From Pachypanchax playfairii (taxonomy: Eukaryota > Chordata > Actinopteri > Cyprinodontiformes > Aplocheilidae): 64,000 bases of DNA. The position numbers were made by a program, and so were the translations under genes. How positions within the stretch are numbered: the first letter of the stretch is position 1; every line of letters begins with the position of its first letter. A model generated the notes under the pieces. The model was not told where the DNA came from and searched no databases. It was given only the letters and a program-made list of their open reading frames with translations. Positions 43,850-55,578 of this stretch are shown piece by piece. Location of the stretch: contig SSNP01000109.1 in NCBI GenBank assembly GCA_006937955.1, forward strand, positions 1,239,971-1,303,970, given 5' to 3'.

Positions 43850-45965
43850 TTTATTTCAAGTTTATTTACTTATAAAGCACCAGTTAATGACAAAGTCATT
43901 TCAAGGCACTTCACAGAAAAATCAACCAATTAATAATAAAACATTTTCTATCTAAGGAACCAGCCGATTGGGCTGAATTGTTATTTCAGCGCAATCCCAC
44001 ATCCTGAGCAAGCTCGATTGGCGACAGTGGAAAGGAACGACTCCCTTTTAACAGGAAGAAACCTCTAGCAGAACCCGGCTCAGGATGGGCGACCTTCTGC
44101 CTTAGCCGACTGGGGTCTGAGCTGACAGGAAAGAGACACAGACAAACACCGATGGATTTTGGCCAGTCGCCATGTCTATAGAAAGATAAACAGAGAAACA
44201 GTTAATGGCAGCAGTAACAATCAAAAGCAATAACAATTTGATGGCTCTAGTGGGAATATTTCATTGTTTGTTTATGTGAGATACACCCTCCTCAGAGGCA
44301 GCCAGAGTAAAGAAAGACAGTAGAGTGAAGAAATGTGGTCAGTATGTCCTCCGGCAGTCTAAACCTATAAGCAGCATAACTAAAGGGAAAGCTCAGGAGA
44401 ACCCACGCTAACCCTGACTATAGGATTGTGTAAAAAGGAAAGTTTTAAGTCTATTCTTAAAACTACACAAGGTGTCTGCCTCACAGATAAAAAGTGGAAG
44501 CTGGTTCCACAGGAGCGGAGCCTGATAACTAAAAGCTCTTCCTCCCATTCTACTTTTAGAAACTCTAGGAACTACAAGCAGACCTGCAGTCTGAGAGCGA
44601 AGTGCTCTAAGCATATGGAACAATAAGATCTTTAAGATAAGCTGGAGCTTGGTCGTTCAATGTCTTATACTTCAAAAGTAAAACCTTAAACTTTATTCTA
44701 GACCTTACAGGGAGCCAATGAAGTGATGTTAAAACAGGAGAAATATGGTCTCTCCTTCTAACTCTCATCAGAACTCTGGCAGCAGTATTTTGGATCAGCT
44801 GGAGGCCTTTAACAGCACTATTAGAACACCCTGATAATAATGAATTACAGTAATCAAGTCTAGAAGTAATAAATGCGTGAACTAAAGTTTCTGCATCTCT
44901 TTGATTCAAAATGCTCCTAATTTTAGCAACATTACGCAGGTGGAAGTAGGCCGTCCTGGTAACATGCTTTATATGAGAACTAAAGGACATGTCCTGGTCA
45001 AAGATAACACCCAGGTTCTTTACCTTCTTGTTGGAGGCCAAATTAATGCCATCCAACGTTGATGACTGACTACACAACTTGTTCCTAAGATTCTCAGGCC
45101 CAAAAGTCACAAGCTCTGTCTTGTCTGAATTCAAAAGCAAAAAATTAAGCGTCATCCAACATTTTACATCATTAAGACAGGCTTTTAATCTCTGCAGTTG
45201 GTTGGTCTCATCAGGCTTCATTGATAGATATAACTGAGTATCATCAGCATAAATATTGAATTTTATACCATGTTGTCTAATAATTTTACCAAGCGGTAAC
45301 ATATATATAGTAAAGAGGATTGGTCCAAGCACTGAACCCTGAGGAACTCCATGACTGACTCTGGTATATTAAGAAGATTCATTATTTACATGAACAAACT
45401 GGAATCTTTCAGTTAAATGTGATTCAAACCAGTTTAATGCAGTTCCCTGAATCCCAATATCATACTCAAGCCTCTTTAATAGGATCTTATGATTTATAGT
45501 ATCAAACGCAGCCCTGAGATCTAACAGGACAAGTACAGACACAAGTCCACTGTCTGAGGCCATGAGAATATAATTAGAAACTTTCACCAGTGCTGTTTCA
45601 GTGCTATGATGAGCTCTAAATCTTGACTGGAACTCTTCAAAAAGATTATTACTGTGTAAATGATCACATAACTGGTTTGCAACGATCTTTTCTTGAATTT
45701 TTGAGATGAAGGGTAAATTGGATATGGGTCAATAATTACCTGGAGATCCTGGATCAAGATCCGGTTTCTTAAGTAAAGGTCTAATAACAGCAACCTTAAA
45801 GGCCTTAGGCACATATCCATTCATTAAAGACAAATTGATCATGTCCAATATCCATGTGTTAATCAACGGGAAAACTTCTTTAAAGAGTTTGGCTGGAACA
45901 GGATCCAACATACATAAGAACTTGCGATATTCATGATGAGTTAGTGAATTAGCTTCACATTGTGT
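43850..45965 (-). mobile_element. L2-type LINE, 5'-truncated copy 2
   Basis: About 2.1 kb, minus strand, 3' end near 43850 (CTTATAAATAA-rich) and 5' break near 45965. It shares its 3' non-coding region and ORF end with copy 1 at 29339-30186. It lies inside Harbinger B and so is younger than that element. No convincing target duplication was found. Confidence 0.85.
44408..45950 (-). pseudogene. L2 ORF2 reverse transcriptase, broken
   Basis: In the order of translation: LDPVPAKLFKEVFPL and NGYVPKAFKVAVIRPLLKKP (before the palm), a stop at 45729-45731, STETALVKVSNYI and SVLVLLDLRAAFDTINHKIL (motif A with its aspartate), a stop at 45369-45371, then MLGPILFTIYMLPLG (motif B end) and NIYADDTQLYL (the YADD active site, intact). 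A five-base deletion near 44609, compared with copy 1, shifts the frame before the C-terminus (LLWNQLPLFICEADTLCSFK). Apart from that deletion all pieces are in one frame, so the copy is fairly young but dead. The endonuclease domain is missing because of the 5' truncation. Confidence 0.85.
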
Positions 45966-46084
45966 GCTGATAACCATATATAGATAAAATAAAAAGAAAA
46001 GAAAAAATAATAAAAAGAAAACAACAAACAAAGTGTTTGCACGTGGATAGCACTGTTTTAAGTGGGTGTGTGCCAACAGATATA

Positions 46085-46700
46085 TCCAAGTAGTAATCAA
46101 GCCAATAAGTGCATGTGGCGTGACTGGAGTGCTGTCCAAAAGAAGTGGCAGGATTTTCAGAGCCAGACCAAGAAGACGCACGCCAAGGTGAGAAGGGAAA
46201 CCATGGGCACGGGTGGTAGAGCACCGGGTGGGACGACCCCACATAACCATGCCCTGTCCCCGTGCGCCAACCAGCACGGCCCAGTGTCCGCATGCGGGGA
46301 GGCTTAACCAGGCGGCCAGCAATAACCACCTGCACCTGCAGCGAGACGCTGGTGCGCCTGGAGAGGGAGAAGCTGATGGTGCTGCGGGGGATAGAGGAGC
46401 AGCTCCTGAGACAAACTGCTCTCCGGGAAGAGATGGTCCGGATGAAGCAGGAGAGGTTGGAGCTGCACTGGAGACAGCTGGCTCTGTCCGAGGCACAGTT
46501 CATCCGTCCCTCCATCTCCGTTCCAATCATCCTTCCACAGGATTCAGGTACTGATCAGTTCTATTTTGTTTTATTAGCATTACGCAATGTATCCCATTCA
46601 ATTTCATTAATCTCTCCCCCTTCATTCATTGCAAGTGATGCAGACGGCCCAGTGAAGCCGGAGACGCCACCCCTCCTCCCCCATTATGTTTTCAATAAAC
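46085..46700 (+). pseudogene. Harbinger B Myb-like gene remnant with poly(A) signal
   Basis: One frame gives KKWQDFQSQTKKTHAKVRRE followed by a glycine-rich patch, as in the third SANT helix and linker of Harbinger Myb-like proteins. A second frame from about 46340 gives a charged helical region (LEREKLMVLRGIEEQLLRQT then REEMVRMKQERLELHW), typical of the C-terminal coiled coil of these proteins. A frame change separates them. A possible splice donor follows the codons for QDSG (CAG|GTACTG near 46547). AATAAA at 46694-46699 would end the transcript. The N-terminal SANT helices are unclear, perhaps lost at the L2 insertion. No transposase gene is left. Confidence 0.6.
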
Positions 46701-47214
46701 TTTGGTTTCCTTTTTTACCATGTATTGTGTGTATCATTTTGCATTGAAATGAGTATTAAACCTAGCAACAAAAAGTCTGAGGCAATTTGTACTTTTAAGT
46801 AATTTATCTAAGCGTATGTTCATGACTTGTGCGTAATGTGCACCCTGACGCACTTGCTTCACTACTATTCACTACAGCACAGCATGTTTTGCCGCTAATA
46901 TATATTTCCCTGACGCAGCTTGATCACTGTAGCCTAGACGCCCCTGGTGGCAGGCTATGATCACTGTGCATTTGATCGCTAAGAAGGCTGTTAAGAGTGG
47001 GTCAGATCGATCTTAGGTTTCCTTCTTAGTGAAAGATCTTTTTAAGCTGAAAGCGACTCTGGGAAACGCATTCTTCTTTCACAGCGCTCTTAGGATTGCT
47101 CCAAAGAAGATCTTAGCGTTAAGAGCTTCTTCACTCGTTTGGGAAACGTGGCCCTTCTCTCTTTGAGATTTTTTTTTTTTGCTGTAATTTCAATAAGTAT
47201 TCAAATATCTCAAC

Positions 47215-47440
47215 AAAGACTGAACAAAAATGTTTTTTTTCCCCTCCATCTATCAAGTAAAGATGGAAAACATCCTGGCTTGTTCCAGTACCAAAGATAT
47301 CTCATCGATTGGCCCTTAACAACTACAGGCCTGTTGCCCTAACATCCCACATCATAAAAGTCTTGGAGAGACTCATATTGCTCCACCTAAATAAGCAAAC
47401 AAGCCAGTTTCAAGACCCCCTGCAGTTGACAAAAGAGTCG
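47215..47440 (+). pseudogene. Rex1-like LINE fragment
   Basis: Plus-strand translation LNNYRPVALTSHIIKVLERL and, after it, ILLHLNKQTSQFQDPLQL matches the start of the reverse transcriptase region of Rex1/Babar-type LINEs ('YRPVALTSH..K..ERL...HL....DPLQFAY'). Only this short part remains. Confidence 0.65.
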
Positions 47441-49204
47441 AATGAACAAGCAGTGGCCTACAAGATCACTGCACCTGATCAAGTTTCTTTAAACAAATGG
47501 ACCAGATAACACACAAGAAGAGAAAAACCAACATCTGTAACCTATATCACTAACTTTCAATTGTTGCATTTATTGCTCCTCTAAATGTTCCTTTAGGATA
47601 TTCTCAAGAGGCTTTAAATAAACACATTAAGGTAGTCTACATATAATTTAGAGCCATCTAAGTTCTTAAAGAAAGTCTTTTGAAAGAGGTAAAGAACAAT
47701 AAGTCCAGAAACTTGAATGTATGAGCAACAATAGAGTCAATTTAGCAAAACTATACTCTCTTTAGAGAGCAAAGTGACACACTGAAAGAAGGAGGGAGGC
47801 AAAAGTTCGAGTCAAGCCGAACTTGAACTCTTTGTCAAAAGAGCTGTTTTCCACTGAGTCACTTTCATATACATAATGAAATCTGCTGCATTAACCTTTA
47901 GAAAGAAAAGCATCACATTAAGCTATTCAATGACACTGCGGGGTTTACTTTGCAGGCACAAAGATTAATGTTTTTCTGTACTTTGAGAAAGTGGCTTTAA
48001 AAAACTATCCTGAAATAGAGTGTTTAATTGTCTTATCCAGCTGGCGTTGAACAGGCAGAAAAGTGGCTCCTTTTTGTGAGTTATTCACCGTGCAGTTTAA
48101 AATAAAGCAGGTTTTAAAAGCATGACACAACATTTGGAGAATTGACAGAAAGGTGAGGGAACTGGTGAGCTCAAGCTGGATATGTCAAAGCAAAAAGCCT
48201 GTTTTTTTTTTTTTTTTTATTCTCTGAACGCAGTTTGCAACTAGAACAACGATAAAGAAAAAAGAACTGTTTTAGGGTGCTGAAGAGCTCATGCAGCACA
48301 TCTGAAAAATAAAAATACAAACCTCAGCTCTCTCTAAAGTTCACAGGAAATCATCTCATTTTCTGGCCCACTAGCTCCCCCTGCTGACTATTGAATGAAT
48401 AATAAATAACTCAAACTGGAATTCTACATATTTATTTTGTAAGTACACTGCTCTTCACATAAATCTTTTTCTACACAAAAAATCCCTTTGCCATGCAGAA
48501 TACCTCAGCAGGTGATGCGACTCTGCAGGTGATACCGTGGAGTAGCAGCACTTTTTATAATCTTGATGTGGTGTTATTGAGAGAAATAAACTGACAGAAT
48601 ATTCATCACAACATTCAGGGAAAGTCCCCTGGCTCAGGAGCCATTACAGCTGAATAAAGAAGAAAAAGAAATGACAGGGTTCACCCGCATTAGCGCTCAC
48701 AGATACAGAGATGTTTAATTATAGTGTCTGATGGGAATCAGAGATACTTCAGAAGTACAAACTAACTTTACATGATGTAGGATCTGCAAACTTTACACTG
48801 TCTAAAAAATACTGTTGAAACGGAGATCTCTTAAAGTGGGAAATACAAGGTTTCAAATACAGTTTGTTTTATATGTCCAAGTTTACTTGATTTTGAATGT
48901 CTGTATGTGAAGTCAAATGGCTTTTAGTGGCAAGTCCAAGTTAGGCCTCAAGTCTTTGAGCAGCAAGTCCAAGTCAAGTCTGACTGAGGTGTATGTCTTG
49001 TCTTAGTTCAGTCTTGTCTATTTACCTTCATCATTACAGTGTTGCTATGAATACAAGAATCTGTGGTCCAGCAGTCTGTTTGGAACTGCAGTTCAATCAG
49101 CAGCTGTCCAGAGATGTTTCAGGAGATTTTGGTGAGACTACAGTTTGTGATTCACAAGTTATGGAATTTTAATATGGAGTTTTAATTTACAATATCTCCA
49201 ACAT
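47441..49204. other. Unique DNA, no gene seen
   Basis: T-run at about 48200-48218. The 47840-48720 segment has no recognised repeats and is balanced in composition. Nothing coding was found. Confidence 0.4.
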
Positions 49205-49548
49205 TTTTCTGCATGATTGGCACAGTTGGTAGAGCTGTTGCTTTACAGGGAGAAGGTCTCGGGTTTGACTCTGGGCTGGGACTTTTCTGCATGTAGTTTG
49301 GTTTCTGCATGTGTGGGTTTTCTCAATGGACTCTGGTTTCCTCCCACAAATCAAAAACATACTTGAGGTTAACCGGTAAATCTAAATTGTTCTTAGGTGT
49401 GAGTGGTTGTTCGTCTATGTGTGGCCTTGTGATGGACAGGTGACTTGTCTAGGTGTGGCCTCGCCTCTCGCTCAGTGACTGCTGGAGATAGACACCAGCT
49501 CCCCGCGAACCTAAACAGAAATAAGCGGATATAAATAATGACTGCCTG
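49205..49548 (+). mobile_element. tRNA-type SINE 'C', most complete copy
   Basis: A tRNA-like head (GGCACAGTTGGTAGAGC as box A-like, GGGTTTGACTC as box B-like), then the body words TCTGCATGTAGTTTGGTTTC, GGTTTCCTCCCACAAATC, GAGGTTAACCGGTAAATC, TGTGGCC, GATGGACAGGTGAC, CGCCTCTCGCTCAGTGAC and an AAGCGGATATAAATAATG tail. Related copies: 4735, 22560 and 36170. Confidence 0.7.
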
Positions 49549-52500
49549 TTTTCCAATCTAAGCATTGTAGTATATGCAGCATGAGTCTACAAGTGTTAGA
49601 AGGGACTTTGGTGATACTACAGATAGATTTAGTTATTAGATATTTTATTTCTAGCTGGTCTTACACAGACCCACACCATCCAAAATTAACCCACAAAGTT
49701 GTTTCACCATCTTTTACAGTTGTTGTTGCATAATCAACAGGCACAAATCTACGTCTAAATTCTTTTCAAATCCAAGTCAAGAGTAAAGTCTTTGTTTGTG
49801 CAACTCAATTCCAAGTTTCAGACTCGAGTCCCTATTTCTAGTTTATCATTATGAATAAACAATGTTCACTGTGCCACATGGAATTTAACAATGATGATTA
49901 AAGGGATAGTTTAGATCTTTTTAAATTGTTTTTTTTCCAAAAAGATTATTAAGAATTACTATCTTGACTGTTGTAAAAGATCCTCAATTTGGAGAAGTCG
50001 AGTTGAGTTCTAAACGAATTGACAAACTAACAGTTGGTTCATGTGGAGCCAAGACCAAAGTCAGTTTGTTCTATCATAAAACAACAATTACAATTTCAAA
50101 AAAATATCACTGTGGTTTATGTAAAAAAACAAATAGATAAAAAGAAAAAGAAACCAAGAAAACATTATTTTTATCAAGTTTTGAACTTTCTGCAATTTCA
50201 CCTTAAGACAGTTATTCAAGCAAAAATGCTAAGATATTTATGTAAAAAAATGTCCCAGGCTGGCTAGCTGCTATTCATATTGCAAATAACCACAGTAAAC
50301 GTATGTAAATAATTGTGTAAATATTTTTTGATTTCAAACAGCAGTAATCCACTTCAGACTAAGCTCCACTTGCACTAGCTCATCAGCAGATTCAGAATTA
50401 ATGATCTCTCTTCCTCCAGACTGAGGTCATTCAAGGAGCTGTCTACAACTAGCAAGATTGTTGTTCATAACTTCTCCAAACAAACTCACTTTAGAACATT
50501 CGAACTACTTTTTAATAACTGATGCAGTTATTTTCCTACCACTGCTGACTGGTGACATGGAAACAGGTATTTCTGAACTAAATAAAAACAATTTCTGTAA
50601 TTTGTCCAACTAAATTAGTACATTTATAAAGTGGAACGTCTTCAGTTTGAGATACAGTATAATCATTCAGACGACAGGAATTAAATCACAGCAGTGTCAG
50701 TGGATTACATATGTAGCCTTCATACTGACACTTTGGAAAAATATAGACAGAAATCAACACTTTGCAGACAATGTACCCATGTGATACAGAAGAATGCTAA
50801 TTTTCATGGGTTTGCGCTCTATACTGATTGTACTTTAATAAAGTTTGACGGTGCTTAAGTTCAGATCATGTAGTTGATATATATTTAATCTACAGCAAAG
50901 TTAAAGTTAGTTGATGTTTACAAAATGCAGAAAAACCTTTAAACTTAATAACTGTTTAATTTTTTATCTATTTAAATAATTTATACATTTTTGTATCCAA
51001 TTTAATGCATGTTACTGGCTGATCAGTACTGATCTACTCACTACATGTCTTTCATTATATCCAGTTTATTAAATAACCCTCTCAATAATTACTTTTTTGC
51101 ACTTTTCCTATAGATGAACACCACATTTTTAGTTTGTTTGCACCTCCGACAACATGGCAGACCATCTGGTGTTACTTACAGTAACATACAGGAACATCAC
51201 TGTAACCAAATTAATGGTCACTGACTAAAAACAGCTCCAGTTTCAAAGGTTTCGTAGTGGCTCATAGGAATGTTATTATATAAACATCACCATTAATGTT
51301 GTACAGCCATTTACATATTCTGTGTTTATTAAATAATGTTTGCAGAAGCAGCTGTACAGCAGTTAGCTGTTACAGCTGAGATACAGACTGGGTTGATTCA
51401 AGAAGGAATGTCTAAACATTTCTACCAGAATACATTATATAGCCAATATAACAGTGGTATAAAGTTTTCACATAAACCGCCATAACTTTTTTAGATTGGT
51501 TTGTTGCAAAATGGCAGTAATCAACAGTAATACTGGACCTTCTCATCAATTTGGCCAAAATTAAACTTTATTTTTCCAAACTGAGTTTGTTCAGAAATCT
51601 GTCTATATGAATTGAACCCCATTTCAGATGATCTGATCTATCCATTTTTTGGTGGGTGAAGGCTCTTTGTGTTGTTCTGCAGGCTGCTGCAGCACCCACA
51701 AAGACAAAAAGAGACAAATAAGCCAGAACAGGGAAAAAAGGAGGTTTAATCTAAATTAACTTCTCCAAACTGGAATTATCAGCTCTGTTTTTCATCTTTT
51801 AGACATTTGAATGCTATAAGAGATGCTTTCTATAGTAGACTGTACTTTACCCGCCCACCTGAATGCCAGCCTTCTGCGTACAGTGGAATATTTGACTATG
51901 CTGCAGCAGCAGTGTGCAGAACACACATGCTAAGACATTGTTTAGTGTGTGGGAGCTCATTTTGGCAGCATTTGACTGCTAAGCTTCTTGTTTCTGTGAG
52001 CTTTCTGTTTGTCAGTGTTCCGTAAAGCAAAGCTGCTCAGATACACAGAGAGGCAGCACATTATGTGTGACGGGGGAAGGTCGCGATAGGAACCCTGTAA
52101 CAGCTTTATAACCCAAACTCTCATTCTTATAAATCTGCAGGTTTTCCACTTTTAAAGAAAGAAATATGGTGAAAGAGGTCGTTGGCTTGGCTGAAGGTGA
52201 GGCAGAGCTATAAATAAAGCCTAATTATTCAGCACCAGTGGGGCACAAGACATGAGAAATGTTGTTCTTGTTCACAACATCTGCAGAAACTTAATAAAGG
52301 AGGATCAGAGAACATCTAAATGGGCTTTTTGTACAAGTTGCACCCTCTGTAACAGCTGGTTGAACCCCTCGGTTGTTTTCACACCAACCAGCTTTAATCT
52401 GGTTTGGGAACCATAATGAAATGTGCTGTTCATAAGGACTGTAACCACATTAGGAGGAGGGTGAACTTGATATTGATGTGGCCTCCATGGCAACAGTGGC

Positions 52501-53059
52501 AGGGATGATGACTCCTGTGTTTGAGGCAGGATTTTAAAACAGCTTTGTTGGACTTGAGGGGAGATGACACTGTCAAGGAGGAGTGAAAAGGTTGTATAGT
52601 GAAAAAAAAAGCTCAGGAAATCATATGTGAATTCCTCTTCTGATCTTTAGCTTTTACCACGTTTGACCTTCACCTCAACAAGTCAGTGACGCTGTGTTGT
52701 ATTGCATACACAGCATAAATATATTGACATATTTATGATTTTTTTTGTGTCAGGTTTCTCGTTCAAGAGGAGCTGCTGTCTTGTCCACAGAACAGCAAAG
52801 TCATGTGTCAAAGGAGTGAAAAATTTCTGCAGACACTTTGTTTTCTGTTGCCCTTTGCCCTCTGATTGAATGTTCTGTCACAGTCCCAGGTCATTAATGT
52901 GGCCTCTCCTTGTCCACCACACTGAGAGGAGTTACTGTGTGTCTTAGTGTCCTAGACAGAGGTGGACAGTGAACGCTCCCAGTGTTGAGCTACATAAATG
53001 GGACATTATTGCTGATCACAACCACTCAAGTTATCTTCTTTAAAATGACAGTTAATACA
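49549..53059. other. Unique AT-rich DNA, no gene seen
   Basis: Repeated 'aagtccaag/tccaagt' words just before and after the SINE (48880-48980, 49760-49830) hint at an older repeat split by it. No coding region. The 52370-52460 piece has TTTTCACACCAACCAGC, slightly like repeat 'B'. Confidence 0.4.
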
Positions 53060-53300
53060 CACACACACAAGTTTGTTTTGGTATCCTTATGGGGACCGTC
53101 CATTGACTTCCATTGATTTTAGTAACTAGATTTATACCTAACCCAAACCCTTTTCCTAACCTTAACCATTACTGATCTATAACTAACCCTAAGACTAACT
53201 AAAACTCTATTCACACCATACCTATAAACCTAACCCCTAACCCTAAAAAGGGGAGTCCCCTTTATGGGGACCAGGCTTCGGTCCCCACAAGAACCCTCGG
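53060..53300. repeat. Dispersed fish repeat with telomere-like core
   Basis: CTTATGGGGACC near 53087 and GGTCCCCACAAG near 53280 are imperfect inverse ends. Between them the sequence repeats CTAACCC variants, with CCTAACCCCTAACCCTAAA at 53229-53247. It resembles a common repeat of fish genomes; no coding capacity. Confidence 0.55.
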
Positions 53301-53347
53301 ACCCCAGAAAGATAGTAAAAGTCAGGAAACTGGTTCTCAGGAGGTCA

Positions 53348-53380
53348 GAAAAACAAACCCACACACACACACACACACAT
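53348..53380. repeat. CA microsatellite
   Basis: About 12 CA units. Confidence 0.85.
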
Positions 53381-54159
53381 TGAAGTATTTTGAGTTTTGA
53401 ATAAAGTAAATAAATCTAGAGTTTTCTTGAACATAAGCTGCAGACAGGTTCCAGGTGTATGTGTTTATCTGTTGTGTTAAAACTTGGAACCTTGCAGAAA
53501 ATGCACAGGGTTTTACACATGATGCCTTGAATTTTAAACAAGAACAGATGGTGTTGTGGAAAAAAAATAAAAATTCATCTTTTGAATCAACATGAGCAGT
53601 GGAGACTGTAGCCGTGACATCAAGATCCCATGATAACAAGCGTCATCTCAATCTAGAGTGGATCAAAACAACAATTGCGTTCCAATCCCTTAAAGTCCCT
53701 CATAAATATGTTGGCCCCGCCGAGGTATCGTCCATGTGACCTGACTAGATATTTGCAGGCGTAGCAAGCTGGGAATCAGGATGTGAGTGACATTTGGGTC
53801 AAAATCAAAAACTGATAGTTGTGCTTTGTCAAACATTAAATGCACTTATTGAGGGAAAATATGAAACAGCACCACCCCGCGTCCAGCCAGCAGCTTTAAA
53901 GGGACAATTCAGATCAATTGTTCTGGGTTTCTCTGGAAACCTTATCAAATTTAGTATATAACATGTTGTTCGTAATGAACAACCTCATTTTGTAGAAACA
54001 GAGCAGGGATCTGACCGGTTTGAGCTAGTTAAGGTGGGGCCAGGTACCATGTTAAAACTACCACATTTCCAATATTTCTGTCAAGGTTGTGGAGTTGAGT
54101 TATTCTATTTATGGTTGTAGTTTTTGTAGAATTTGTTTCCAGGTCCTTCCAGTGATTTT
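53381..54159. other. No gene seen
   Basis: Unique AT-rich DNA with short frames only. Confidence 0.4.
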
Positions 54160-54879
54160 ACATTAGCTACGTTTACATGGCGACATTTAATCGGAATAAA
54201 CGTCCAATCGGAAAAAAAATACGTCATGTAAACATGTCAATCAGAATGTTTTGATCCGATGCACCCTGATCAGAATGAAATTTACTTCCGATCGAGAGGG
54301 GTGGTTTTGTCCGGTCTTCATTCAGATAGACGTGCATGTACACACCCATTCGGAAAGAAAGAGTGAAAAAAGCCCACCGCGCATGTGTACAATTTCAGCG
54401 TGACATCTTTCCGCTTTCGCAGACCCAAGTAGAAAACATAGCGGGAGATAAACTGAAGTGGTCTGCTGGTGCAGTCATCCTGTCATCCTGCTCTCCTCTC
54501 CTGTGGCAGAGGAGCAGTAGCAATATGTATTCAGCCTCTAGCTTGGTTAATGCGACCAGTAAAAACCCAAACATAAAGGTAATCACCTGCAGAAGGTCCC
54601 TATTGGGGATAACGTGAGTCAGCTCGAGGACACGATGGGGTGGGAAAGACGTGCAGAAAGGACAGAGTTTGTTTACTTTTTTTTTTCTTCCCCCGGAAAG
54701 ACAACTCGCTGTACGCATGCTCAACTCATTTAATCTGATTGAGTGCTTGGTGCTTGTGTACTCATGATATGATCAGATCATTTCAGTTAATGTCCATGTA
54801 AACAGGGATTTGGGAATTCCGATCGACCAAGATTTTAATCAGATTGGGGAAATTTGGCGCATGTAAACGTAGCTAATGT
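54160..54879. mobile_element. Inverted-repeat DNA element, about 720 bp (Harbinger or hAT type)
   Basis: Left end ACATTAGCTACGTTTACATG and a perfect reverse complement at the right, a 20-bp terminal repeat. Just inside are repeated AATCGGAA/TTCCGAT and CATGTAAAC motifs in both orientations. Frames of 93 (plus) and 109 (minus) codons in the middle have no recognisable domain. No clear target duplication. Confidence 0.8.
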
Positions 54880-54894
54880 TGCATAATACTTTTG

Positions 54895-55319
54895 TTGGTT
54901 GTCTTATTTATTTGTCTCAAGGCTGTGGTGCTTTTTGGCTGTTGTGTTTTACTTTATGAGCTTCCAGGGTTTCATGTGATTGAATGTTGTTAATGTTCCT
55001 TGTCTCCTGTTTTCCCCTGTGTCTTGTTGTTTACTTTACTTGTCTTTTAGTCAGGGGTTTTACTTGTTGCTTTCTACTAGTTTGGGTTTATGGTTTGTTT
55101 TTCTGTTTCTGAGTTTGTTTTAGTAACGTTGAGTTTTCAGGTTGGATGTATTTTGTCCCTTCTGTGTCTCCCCTTTCACACTAGCATCATCCAGTATACT
55201 TGTTTCTGCCGCCTCATCAGCCTTTTTGTTTTCGTCTTTAATAAAAGTATTTCATGTTACTTCTTCCCTGAGTCTCCTGCATTTTGGGTCCACTCTCAAA
55301 ATTGTCACACACCATGACA
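54895..55319 (+). mobile_element. LTR-type element end (solo or truncated LTR)
   Basis: Ends CACACACCATGACA at 55319 with AATAAAAG as polyadenylation signal near 55241. The body is T-rich with CTTGTCTCCTGTTTTCC words. The beginning is not clear. Same terminal form as the LTR ending at 14664. Confidence 0.55.
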
Positions 55320-55578
55320 GTTTGTAACAATGTTTCATGCAAATACTTTTTTAAAAACTTTCTCACCTTTGTAATTTTTTGATTAAACAGGTTTTCCAGC
55401 AGAAAAATTATGACATTCAGGAAGTGAAACCGTCTGCACTGGAAGTGCGACAGCTAGCCGTGGCTAGTGCTATAATAACTTTGTGAATTTTCATTAAATT
55501 CTTTGCAACTAACTGTGGTGAGAAATTGACAATGTGAAATTTAAATGTGGAAATCTCAAATCAGAATCAGAATCGTGT

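Larger units (their letters stand above)
43564..47153 (+). mobile_element. PIF/Harbinger element B, interrupted by an L2
   Basis: Ends GGCCCCATTTACCAAAAGCG and, reversed, GGGCCACGTTTCCCAAACGAG pair imperfectly. CTT flanks both sides (43561-43563 and 47154-47156), a 3-bp duplication of the size Harbinger transposases make, though TTA/TAA is usual. Subterminal repeats of CTTAAGAAG/CTAAGAAGG crowd both ends. It carries a Myb-like gene remnant but no transposase. The L2 at 43850-45965 sits inside; without it the element is about 1.5 kb. Confidence 0.7.
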
